From positions 1 to 31,131 of IMG/VR virus record IMGVR_UViG_3300010299_000038: a stretch of 31,131 nt of DNA; one strand, written 5' to 3'. Below the pieces are notes generated by a model, which saw nothing but the letters and a program-made list of their open reading frames with translations, did not search any database and was not told where the DNA came from. The translations under genes were made by a program, and so were the position numbers. Below are positions 1 to 4,316 of this stretch, piece after piece (within the stretch, counting starts at the first letter, position 1; every line of letters starts with the position of its first letter). This stretch comes from a virus.

Positions 1-1
1 C

Positions 2-232
2 AAGGAAAACGATGACATTTCTATCATCCACACTGCTGTGCTGAGTGATAGCGAATGGGTCGATCAATTTGTTGTCTGCCAATACCAAATCACAGAATAT
101 CACGAGAGTGGTAATGTTCTCTCCTCTGAGAGTAAAGTTATCGAGACCTTTGATAACTGGTTGGATGCATACTACTGTGGTGTAGTTTGTGTCAACAATC
201 TGAACATGGAAATGGATCTGGTTGCTATGTAA
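2..232 (+). CDS. Small acidic protein of unknown function, 5' end outside window
   Basis: The frame is open from the first bases of the window to a TAA at 230-232, so this is the C-terminal part (76 residues) of a gene that begins upstream. A GTG at 38 lies in frame, but the reading continues without a stop to the left edge, so I treat the gene as truncated rather than starting there. The visible part is acidic, has scattered Cys, Tyr and Trp, and has no transmembrane segment or motif I recognise. It is followed after 2 nt by the next ATG, which suggests co-transcription with the small-gene train. Function unknown. Confidence 0.7.
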   Translation, partial: KENDDISIIHTAVLSDSEWVDQFVVCQYQITEYHESGNVLSSESKVIETFDNWLDAYYCGVVCVNNLNMEMDLVAM

Positions 233-234
233 TC

Positions 235-597
235 ATGTCCCTGATTAAGCAACACCTTTACAACCTTTCACGCAATTCTGAACCCATGCGCTACATTGAT
301 CCCGAGCGTCGTATTGATCTCATGACTGCATATTGCAATGAGATGCTAGAACAAATGTCTGTAAATGATATTATGGAGTATGCATTTAACATGATGTATG
401 ACGGAGTTAGCAATATCAGCGATGATGAATGTTTGGAGGAAATTGTAGATCTCCTGCACTGTGGTGATAAGAAAGAGGCAGCAGAGTTTGCTCGCCAGTA
501 TATCACTGACGATGAGGCAATGAATTACTTCAAACCAAATGTTACTGATGCCACTGATGCTGACTGGCAAGATTTCTGGGAGAGTGAAGAGAAATAA
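235..597 (+). CDS. Small acidic helical protein, cyanophage-type hypothetical
   Basis: 120 residues. The frame is open further upstream (GTG/ATG-like start at 187), but ATG 235 is preferred because it falls 2 nt after the preceding stop (TAATCATG), the same junction used by several genes downstream. The protein is strongly acidic and predicted mostly helical by eye. It contains a segment (about residues 35-75: NEMLEQMSVNDIMEYAF, then DDECLEEIVDLL) resembling the many small acidic hypotheticals of cyanomyoviruses in which a Leu/Ile-rich helix pair follows a 'sv.di..y' stretch. No catalytic motif is visible. It ends with WQDFWESEEK. Function unknown; the coding call is good. Confidence 0.8.
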   Translation: MSLIKQHLYNLSRNSEPMRYIDPERRIDLMTAYCNEMLEQMSVNDIMEYAFNMMYDGVSNISDDECLEEIVDLLHCGDKKEAAEFARQYITDDEAMNYFKPNVTDATDADWQDFWESEEK

Positions 598-604
598 GGT
601 CAGG

Positions 605-631
605 GGTGGACAGTTGCCCAAAGTGTCCACC
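605..631 (+). other. Perfect 8-bp hairpin after the 120-residue gene
   Basis: GGTGGACA at 605-612 is the exact reverse complement of TGTCCACC at 624-631, with an 11-nt loop. It starts 7 nt after the stop of the preceding gene. It is followed by a C-run, not a T-run, so it is not a classical intrinsic terminator. It could stabilise an mRNA 3' end or be a protein site. Confidence 0.6.
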
Positions 632-656
632 AAACCCCCCACAGACCCCCTAGAGG

Positions 657-665
657 TGCCATACT
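657..665 (+). promoter_or_regulatory. Candidate extended -10 promoter element
   Basis: TG-C-CATACT: a TGn extension (657-658) followed by a 4/6 match to TATAAT at 660-665. No good -35 hexamer is visible at the expected distance. A start near 671-674 would put the transcript 5' end at the beginning of the AGGGG-led hairpin described next, which is the main reason to take it seriously. Confidence 0.35.
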
Positions 666-674
666 ATGTTCATC

Positions 675-738
675 AGGGGAGACGCGAGGGCAGCAATGCC
701 TCAGACCCCTTCCACACTGTAGGGGGGATCGGTGCCCC
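675..738 (+). other. G/C-block structured leader upstream of the 115-residue gene
   Basis: The 169-nt gap 598-766 contains alternating G and C blocks. AGGGG (675-679) can pair with CCCCT (706-710), enclosing an inner hairpin in which GA-G-GGC (686-691, one bulged G) pairs with GCCTC (698-702) around loop AGCAAT. A second hairpin can form between GGGG (722-725) and CCCC (735-738). C-runs at about 636-641 and 646-650 could compete for the same G blocks, so alternative folds are possible. It lies directly before the ATG at 767, which has no Shine-Dalgarno sequence. Confidence 0.4.
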
Positions 739-766
739 ACTCACTAACCCTCTCAAACTGCCTCTC

Positions 767-1114
767 ATGCGTAAGATCGAACAACAAATGTGTGCCGCTG
801 TTCAGTCTAACATTGACTGGAAATCTGGTAACACTTCTGTTCACTTCAACCCTGAAACTGGTGTCTCTATTGTTCGCCTTCACGGCAACAAAATTGCAGA
901 GATTGATGATACCAGCATGACAATCTTCGATGGTGGTTGGCAGTCTGTCACCACAAAGTCTCGTCTCAATGCACTTTGCGATGAGTTTTGTGTCGCTGGT
1001 GAAGGTGTCTTTCAGAAAGACTTTGCCTGGTATGTTCGTAAGTTTGTTGGCGCAATCAACGGACAATCTAAGTTCATCACCGAAACTTTCGACAACGGTT
1101 ACATCTTCGCCTGA
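767..1114 (+). CDS. Conserved small phage protein, MRKIEQQMCAAV type
   Basis: 115 residues from ATG 767. The frame is open upstream to 539, but that extension runs through the G/C-block leader and gives a low-complexity, Pro-rich sequence, so the ATG before RKIEQQM is the better start. The protein reads as an alpha/beta domain: an N-terminal helix, then NTSVHFNPETGVSIVRLHGN and IAEIDDTSMTIFDGGWQS (beta hairpins), then a helical part with two Cys and a final GYIFA. Proteins with this pattern (EQQM start, HGN-IA strand, FDGGW turn) are common in cyanophages, including unrelated tailed groups, but have no known function as far as I know. It is the first gene after a possible promoter and structured leader, so may head its own transcript. 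Confidence 0.85.
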   Translation: MRKIEQQMCAAVQSNIDWKSGNTSVHFNPETGVSIVRLHGNKIAEIDDTSMTIFDGGWQSVTTKSRLNALCDEFCVAGEGVFQKDFAWYVRKFVGAINGQSKFITETFDNGYIFA

Positions 1115-1116
1115 TT

Positions 1117-1284
1117 ATGTTAAAGACTAATGTTGTTCGTGTCATCGGTCAAACTGTGAACGATAATGACACCAAACTCACAAGACTAGAGAAGTTTGAA
1201 GTATTCTGTCGCGTCTGTGATGGATTACTTCGAGACGGTAAAATCTCTAAAGCACAACATCACTCCTGGACCAACATTTTCTGA
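1117..1284 (+). CDS. Small protein of unknown function (55 residues)
   Basis: ATG 1117 to TGA 1282-1284, beginning 2 nt after the previous stop (TGATTATG). The sequence begins MLKTNVVRVIGQTVNDND and ends HHSWTNIF. It contains CRVCDGLLRDGKIS (about residues 31-44), a single C-x-x-C pair: too little for a zinc site alone. A repeated junction format and normal codon use support it as a real gene that is shorter than usual cut-offs. Function unknown. Confidence 0.65.
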   Translation: MLKTNVVRVIGQTVNDNDTKLTRLEKFEVFCRVCDGLLRDGKISKAQHHSWTNIF

Positions 1285-1286
1285 TC

Positions 1287-1475
1287 ATGACTAACAAAAT
1301 GTATCAGCGCAACATTGACATCATTGCCGATCATTACATGAGTCGAGTTATGCATTTCTGTGACAATGATGATGTCGCTACCTGTAATGCATTGTATTCT
1401 GAGTTTATCGTTGATGGGCAAGATCCCGAAGACGGTGAATACGAATGGACCTTTCTTCCTGCTCTGTTTAACTAA
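1287..1475 (+). CDS. Small acidic protein of unknown function (62 residues)
   Basis: ATG 1287, 2 nt after the previous stop (TGATCATG), to TAA 1473-1475. Acidic, with a helical first half (YQRNIDIIADHYMSRVMHFC) and an Asp/Glu-rich second half (DGQDPEDGEYEW). No motif recognised. The position within the evenly spaced small-gene train supports the call. Confidence 0.7.
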   Translation: MTNKMYQRNIDIIADHYMSRVMHFCDNDDVATCNALYSEFIVDGQDPEDGEYEWTFLPALFN

Positions 1476-1487
1476 TTCATTTTGATC

Positions 1488-1763
1488 ATGTCTCGTCTTT
1501 CCATTGACAAACTTGCCGAAGGTATTGTGTTCTACGCGGGCACATGTGCTGAGATTTATGTAGAGATCCCCGATCGTCGGGTGTCATCATTCATCGCTAA
1601 ATATGAGCAGGATGTGAATATCATTATCGAGCGCCAAGTTCATGATGGTTTCATCTTCAAGATTTATGGTTCAGGTGAGAAGGAAGTTCGCCTAGTTTGT
1701 GATATAATGTCTGAGGACATCGATGTTATCGATCTGCGTATTCTCTCACTGGAGGACAACTAG
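1488..1763 (+). CDS. Small alpha/beta protein of unknown function (91 residues)
   Basis: ATG 1488 is preferred to the in-frame TTG at 1482 because it reproduces the local TGATCATG context, although here TGA is not the upstream stop. The protein has alternating short strands and helices (GIVFYAGTCAEIYVEI; VSSFIAKYEQDVNIIIERQ; DGFIFKIYGSGEKEVRLVC; IDVIDLRILSLEDN), consistent with a small compact domain. I do not recognise a family. It is 12 nt downstream of the previous gene and 2 nt upstream of the next. Confidence 0.75.
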   Translation: MSRLSIDKLAEGIVFYAGTCAEIYVEIPDRRVSSFIAKYEQDVNIIIERQVHDGFIFKIYGSGEKEVRLVCDIMSEDIDVIDLRILSLEDN

Positions 1764-1765
1764 TC

Positions 1766-1918
1766 ATGGCAAAAGTAGACTGGATTTTTGATGATCAAGT
1801 CGATGCTATTATGGATGCCATTCCTGATAGGTATTGGATGGTACAGCATCGGAATGATCACATCGAAGACGATGCCCCCGAGTATTCCAATGCACCGCTA
1901 ATTCTGTCTACATGGTGA
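1766..1918 (+). CDS. Small acidic protein of unknown function (50 residues)
   Basis: ATG 1766 to TGA 1916-1918, 2 nt after the previous stop (TAGTCATG). The sequence begins MAKVDWIFDDQVDAIMDAI and ends LILSTW, and is rich in Asp and Trp. Short enough to be missed by usual cut-offs, but it fits the spacing of the small-gene train. Function unknown. Confidence 0.6.
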   Translation: MAKVDWIFDDQVDAIMDAIPDRYWMVQHRNDHIEDDAPEYSNAPLILSTW

Positions 1919-1927
1919 CACAAATGA

Positions 1928-1956
1928 TTGTCTATCATGACAAAAACATGTATAAT
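1928..1956 (+). promoter_or_regulatory. Sigma70-type promoter
   Basis: TTGTCT (1928-1933, 4/6 to TTGACA), 17-nt spacer, then a perfect TATAAT (1951-1956). It lies in the 58-nt gap before the gene at 1977, giving a short untranslated leader of about 13 nt. Host-type sigma recognition suggests expression early in infection. Confidence 0.65.
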
Positions 1957-1976
1957 GAAGTGGTGAAGTTTTTCTC

Positions 1977-2285
1977 ATGGCAGGAACAACAAGAAAAAGA
2001 GATCTCCTCAGTCTGGTTACATTCAAAGCACCAAAGGGGTACAACTATTCCATTGAAGATCACAACGCACAGTATTACTCTGTCTGGTTAAATCATCATG
2101 CCGTTTATTCTTACACTACAGAGAAAGTAAGAACAATCTGGGGGTTTATTCGTAAGAAAGATCATAAGATCGTCCGCCCAGTTAATGCAACAAAACCAGG
2201 AAAAGTTGTTGATGATCTTTCTACCTGCACTGCTTACTCTGCAATGGAAAAACCTACCTATCCCCTACAGCAATTCTTTATCTAA
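1977..2285 (+). CDS. Basic protein of unknown function (102 residues)
   Basis: ATG 1977, just downstream of a sigma70-type promoter. The product is basic, with a Lys/Arg-rich start (MAGTTRKRDLLSL) and aromatic-rich middle (YNYSIEDHNAQYYSVWLNHH; IWGFIRKKDHKIVRP). No transmembrane helix and no domain I recognise. The basic, aromatic character is compatible with nucleic-acid binding, but this is only composition. It overlaps the next gene by one base (TAATG). Confidence 0.7.
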   Translation: MAGTTRKRDLLSLVTFKAPKGYNYSIEDHNAQYYSVWLNHHAVYSYTTEKVRTIWGFIRKKDHKIVRPVNATKPGKVVDDLSTCTAYSAMEKPTYPLQQFFI

Positions 2286-2461
2286 TGCCAACAGAATCGA
2301 TCTACAAAGTAGAACTATCTCATGCACAGTTAAGTCTACTCCAAGGGGTGCTGCTACAGTATCAAAAAGCATGGGACAGTAAGGGTGAACTCCCCCCACA
2401 TGTTAACGACTTAATCTCATCCACTCGCCACCAGTTGTTATGTTGTTCAAAGAAGGAATGA
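2285..2461 (+). CDS. Small protein of unknown function (58 residues)
   Basis: ATG 2285 overlaps the previous stop by one base (TAATG) and the frame ends at TGA 2459-2461. It begins MPTESIYKVELSHAQLSLLQ and has a helical appearance: a Leu/Gln-rich helix, ELPPHVNDLIS, and a C-terminal LLCCSKKE. The 'el...ql..l...l..y' pattern resembles short helical hypotheticals seen in cyanophages. Its 3' end overlaps the start of the next gene. Confidence 0.65.
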   Translation: MPTESIYKVELSHAQLSLLQGVLLQYQKAWDSKGELPPHVNDLISSTRHQLLCCSKKE

Positions 2462-2640
2462 CCGTCCAATGGGATAAGATCTCAGGAACAGTTGATTTCA
2501 TCTCCGAGCAGTACATTACCATCTGTGTATCAGTTAAGGAGCAACCTGATAGTGAACATGCGCGGCACAAGTCTAATCGCTGTTGTGTACTGTGTTTTCC
2601 ACAAGATTGGGACAATGTTATCATCTTAGGTAACAAGTGA
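2440..2640 (+). CDS. Small conserved beta-rich protein, cyanophage-type
   Basis: 66 residues from ATG 2440; a second ATG at 2458 (ATGA overlap with the previous stop) would give 60. I prefer 2440 because proteins of this type usually start with a short 'LFKxG' stretch before the first strand. The sequence LFKEGMTVQWDKISGTVDFI, then EQYITICVS and RHKSNRCCVLCFPQDWDNV, reads as an SH3-like small beta barrel followed by a Cys pair and a Trp. This layout recurs in small cyanophage hypotheticals. Function unknown. The coding sequence contains one perfect TTTTCCACA at 2595-2603. Confidence 0.7.
   Translation: MLFKEGMTVQWDKISGTVDFISEQYITICVSVKEQPDSEHARHKSNRCCVLCFPQDWDNVIILGNK
2595..2603 (+). promoter_or_regulatory. 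DnaA-box-like site TTTTCCACA
   Basis: Perfect match to the cyanobacterial DnaA box sequence TTTTCCACA, here inside the 3' part of the 66-residue gene, 60 nt before the second perfect site. Confidence 0.4.
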
Positions 2641-2662
2641 TTGTTATAGTCTTATGAGTGAG

Positions 2663-2694
2663 TTTTCCACAGAATATAACAAACCTGTGGAAAT
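2663..2694. promoter_or_regulatory. Inverted pair of DnaA-box-like sites in a 9-bp hairpin
   Basis: TTTTCCACA (2663-2671) is a perfect match to the cyanobacterial DnaA box. TGTGGAAAT (2686-2694) is the reverse complement of ATTTCCACA, an 8/9 match on the other strand. Together TTTCCACAG (2664-2672) and CTGTGGAAA (2685-2693) form a perfect 9-bp inverted repeat around a 12-nt A-rich loop. Confidence 0.45.
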
Positions 2695-3040
2695 TGCGGA
2701 AAACAATTAAATACCTAAAAAAACATATATGCGTGTTCGTTAATGCTTACTGTAAGTGCTCTGTAAGGGTCTCTGAGTGGTCTGAATGTGTCTCTGAGTA
2801 TGATGTACGGAAGTCTTATAAATGTGCTCTCACGATGTTGACTAAGCGAGCGTACCATAAGACTCTGAGTTTGTCAAGATTACCCATCGCACAGTACACA
2901 AAACCACACAGAATCACTTCGAGTCTTATAAGATCTCACACACAGTTGACACCATCGGCAGTCCCATGCTATACTGTGAGGGTAACACACAGGACAGCAA
3001 TCTTATGCCAGCAGTCTTATAAGAACTCACCGCAGTCTTA

Positions 3041-3130
3041 TGCACTCTGAGTAACACTGAGGGGGACCTACATGCAGTGCTCTGAGTATCACTGAGACAC
3101 ACTGATTCTTATGCTCTGAGTATCACTGAG
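3041..3130. repeat. Three iteron-like direct repeats
   Basis: TGCTCTGAGTATCACTGAG occurs exactly at 3078-3096 and 3112-3130. A third copy at 3041-3061 reads TGCACTCTGAG then TAACACTGAG, with a 2-nt insertion and one substitution. Start-to-start distances are 37 and 34 nt. Two of the copies (3041, 3112) are immediately preceded by a CTTA of the CTTATG word. Shorter CTCTGAGT words occur at about 2771, 2792 and 2863. Confidence 0.75.
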
Positions 3131-3158
3131 CGACAGTGTATTTGGGGTCTTATGTTAT

Positions 3159-3174
3159 ATCGTCTGCGGGCGAT
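3159..3174. other. Small hairpin followed by a short T-run
   Basis: ATCGTC (3159-3164) pairs with GGCGAT (3169-3174), one G-T wobble, loop TGCG. A TTTT follows after four bases (3179-3182). It could be a weak intrinsic terminator closing the repeat region, but the T-run is short and displaced. Confidence 0.35.
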
Positions 3175-3190
3175 GCGGTTTTAAATTCAA

Positions 3191-3218
3191 TGGGTCCTTA
3201 TAAGCTATAAACGACCCA
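3191..3218. other. Two-part inverted repeat upstream of the AbrB-like gene
   Basis: TGGGTC (3191-3196) pairs with GACCCA (3213-3218), and inside it TTATA (3198-3202) pairs with TATAA (3206-3210) around a 3-nt loop. The dyad lies 70 nt before the AbrB-like gene and could be an operator or a cruciform. Confidence 0.45.
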
Positions 3219-3286
3219 GATCGACTTCGTTATATCTCTCTCATAAAAAAAATTCTGAATATATAAAAGCGGTTGCAAAGATCGCT

Positions 3287-3295
3287 TGTGGAAAA
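3287..3295 (-). promoter_or_regulatory. DnaA-box-like site overlapping a start codon
   Basis: TGTGGAAAA is the exact reverse complement of TTTTCCACA. It overlaps the proposed GTG start (3288-3290) of the AbrB-like gene, at the right edge of the repeat region. Confidence 0.35.
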
Positions 3296-3464
3296 AAAAT
3301 TCGGAAAAGTAAAAATCCCTCTGAGGATCGACCCTATAACAGATGAGTATATTCTGAGTGTCCCTGAGTCCTTCTGCAACCATCTAGACTGGTATGAGGG
3401 CACAGAGATCATCGTGTCATTAGATGTTGATGGAATTTACTTAGAGGAGGAACGAGATGACTGA
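3288..3464 (+). CDS. AbrB/MazE-like swapped-hairpin small protein
   Basis: 58 residues from GTG 3288; an in-frame TTG at 3273 would add five residues. Neither start has a clear Shine-Dalgarno sequence. Residues 8-53 follow the pattern of AbrB/MazE/SpoVT swapped-hairpin DNA-binding domains: basic first strand (KVKIPLRID), YILSVPESF (the family's 'y.l.IP..'), HLDWYEGTEIIVSL ('lgw..Gd.i.v.l') and DGIYLEEE. Such proteins are usually dimeric transcription regulators or antitoxin-type DNA binders. No toxin partner is recognisable next to it. Its place beside a repeat-rich dyad-containing region suggests it may bind there. The family call is by pattern only and the N-terminal strand is acidic at its end, so DNA binding is not certain. 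Confidence 0.5.
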   Translation: MEKKFGKVKIPLRIDPITDEYILSVPESFCNHLDWYEGTEIIVSLDVDGIYLEEERDD

Positions 3465-3621
3465 TACAATCTATCATGTATATGATAAGAATAACAAAGT
3501 CCTCGCTCATACACTCAGCAGGGTCTCCCTTGCGGAGAAACTTCTGAATGATGAGATTGATCTTGTGAACCAGGAAGTCATTGCATGTGAATATAACAAA
3601 AAAGAGGAGGCATCGTATTGA
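3457..3621 (+). CDS. Small protein of unknown function (54 residues)
   Basis: ATG 3457 overlaps the end of the previous gene by 8 nt and follows a strong Shine-Dalgarno sequence (AGAGGAGG, 3442-3449). It ends at TGA 3619-3621. The sequence starts MTDTIYHVYDKNNKVLAHTL, which resembles a short beta hairpin (as in small 'y.vydk.n.vl' phage hypotheticals), then a helix (SLAEKLLNDEIDLVNQEV) and an acidic-basic tail. Function unknown. Confidence 0.7.
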   Translation: MTDTIYHVYDKNNKVLAHTLSRVSLAEKLLNDEIDLVNQEVIACEYNKKEEASY

Positions 3622-4283
3622 AATACCCTGCAATATGTGACGAGAATTTTTATCCAAATCCCTTGGAGATTACTCATTGGGCAATGAACCTCCATATGGA
3701 ACCATGTCCTCAGGGGAACTGGCCAGGTGTTAGAAGTCTGAGCACTGACTCGTTAGACGAGCAGTTTCATCACTGGTTCTGTAACAGGGTGTTCTCGTAT
3801 TTCTACGACCTTGAGAAGGTTCAGGTAGAGGCAGATGTAAAGTCTTATTTTCAGATTATTCAGCCATACTCTGAGACCTCTGAGTATAAGAATCGTGGTT
3901 GGATTCATACAGACGGCGGTCCACTCGGAGGTAAGGATGGATGTCAGTATGCAGGTATTATATACTTGAGTCCTGATCCCGATCCTAGCGCGGGCACTTC
4001 GATCTACCGCCAAAGCTCGGAAAGTCTACACTTAGATATCTCTGAGAAAAATCGTCTTTATCTCGGTGAAGATATAAGTGACGAAGAGTATGATAATGCT
4101 ATGAAGAGACATCTGTCACAATTTACCGAAGTGACTCGGTATTATAATGTGTACAATCGACTCATAGGATTTGACTCTACACAATATCATGCTGCTACAG
4201 GTTTTAACCCTGGCGGCACAGGACCTCGATTAACTCAGGTCTTTTTCATGTCGAATATCAAGGTGCTTGACTCGACTACATAG
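3618..4283 (+). CDS. 2-oxoglutarate/Fe(II)-dependent oxygenase-like protein
   Basis: 221 residues. The start is TTG 3618, overlapping the previous TGA by 4 nt; a GAGGAGG at 3603-3610 sets this start, and no ATG lies nearby. The fold signature is that of the double-stranded beta-helix oxygenases: H97-T-D99 (in GWIHTDGG) as the first iron ligands, the strand YAGIIYLSPDPDPSAGTSIY (111-130), distal H191 (in STQYHAATGF) and R204 (in GPRLTQVFF) in the place that binds 2-oxoglutarate. Small oxygenases of this type (DUF6445-like) are frequent in cyanomyoviruses. The substrate is unknown; hydroxylation of a protein or small molecule is the family activity. It precedes a glycosyltransferase-like gene, and its last codons contain that gene's -35 element. 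Confidence 0.75.
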   Translation: MKYPAICDENFYPNPLEITHWAMNLHMEPCPQGNWPGVRSLSTDSLDEQFHHWFCNRVFSYFYDLEKVQVEADVKSYFQIIQPYSETSEYKNRGWIHTDGGPLGGKDGCQYAGIIYLSPDPDPSAGTSIYRQSSESLHLDISEKNRLYLGEDISDEEYDNAMKRHLSQFTEVTRYYNVYNRLIGFDSTQYHAATGFNPGGTGPRLTQVFFMSNIKVLDSTT

Positions 4284-4295
4284 TACTGTTAGAAT
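4267..4295 (+). promoter_or_regulatory. Strong sigma70-type promoter with extended -10
   Basis: TTGACT (4267-4272, 5/6), 17-nt spacer, TAGAAT (4290-4295, 5/6), with TG at 4287-4288 giving an extended -10 (TG-T-TAGAAT). The -35 lies inside the end of the oxygenase gene. The predicted start, near 4302, is about 15 nt before the ATG at 4317. Best host-type promoter in the window. Confidence 0.75.
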
Positions 4296-4316
4296 GATGA
4301 AGCGTAACTAATCATT

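Larger units (their letters stand above)
2649..3204. repeat. Dispersed AGTCTTAT(G/AAG) short repeats
   Basis: AGTCTTATG at 2649-2657 and 3034-3042; AGTCTTATAA at 2812-2821; AGTCTTATAAG at 2922-2932 and 3013-3023; the reverse complement CATAAGACT at 2856-2864; GGTCTTATG at 3146-3154; near copies ATCTTATG (about 3000), ATTCTTATG (about 3105) and GTCCTTATAAG (3194-3204). The AAG versions contain the palindrome CTTATAAG. Confidence 0.7.
2641..3287. other. Noncoding, repeat-rich region; candidate origin or regulatory locus
   Basis: No convincing gene lies between the stop at 2640 and the GTG at 3288, unusual in a genome packed this tightly. The interval holds an inverted pair of DnaA-box-like sites (2663-2694), an A/T-rich stretch (about 2700-2730), ten or so copies of AGTCTTAT-like words, many CTCTGAGT words, three iteron-like copies (3041-3130), two hairpins (3159-3174, 3191-3218) and an A/T-rich patch (3244-3268). 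Iterons plus DnaA boxes plus A/T-rich DNA is the layout of many origins; no experiment is implied. An open frame at 2658-3050 is judged spurious. Confidence 0.45.

Noticed and set aside
605-641. Intrinsic terminator after the 120-residue gene
   Set aside because: The stem is good but is followed by A and C bases rather than a T-run.
598-766. tRNA or other known RNA gene in the G/C-block gap
   Set aside because: No cloverleaf, T-loop or anticodon arm could be traced; the pairing consists of separate short hairpins.
539-766. N-terminal extension of the 115-residue protein to an upstream start at 539
   Set aside because: The extension overlaps the previous gene and runs through the structured leader, giving a Pro-rich low-complexity sequence; ATG 767 gives a typical N-terminus.
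2658-3050. Open frame of 130 codons in the repeat region
   Set aside because: Its sequence follows the AGTCTTAT and CTCTGAGT words (repeated Ser-Tyr and Ser-Glu), is rich in Cys, Thr and His, has no ribosome site and no domain pattern; the gap is better explained as noncoding repeats.
3041-3130. CRISPR-like array
   Set aside because: Only three copies, repeat unit about 19 nt with interval of only 15-18 nt, one copy degenerate; iteron-like repeats are a better description.
3257-3267. TATATAAAA stretch as a promoter for the AbrB-like gene
   Set aside because: No -35 element at the right distance and the stretch is simply A/T-rich; it matches the late element at only 6 of 8 positions.
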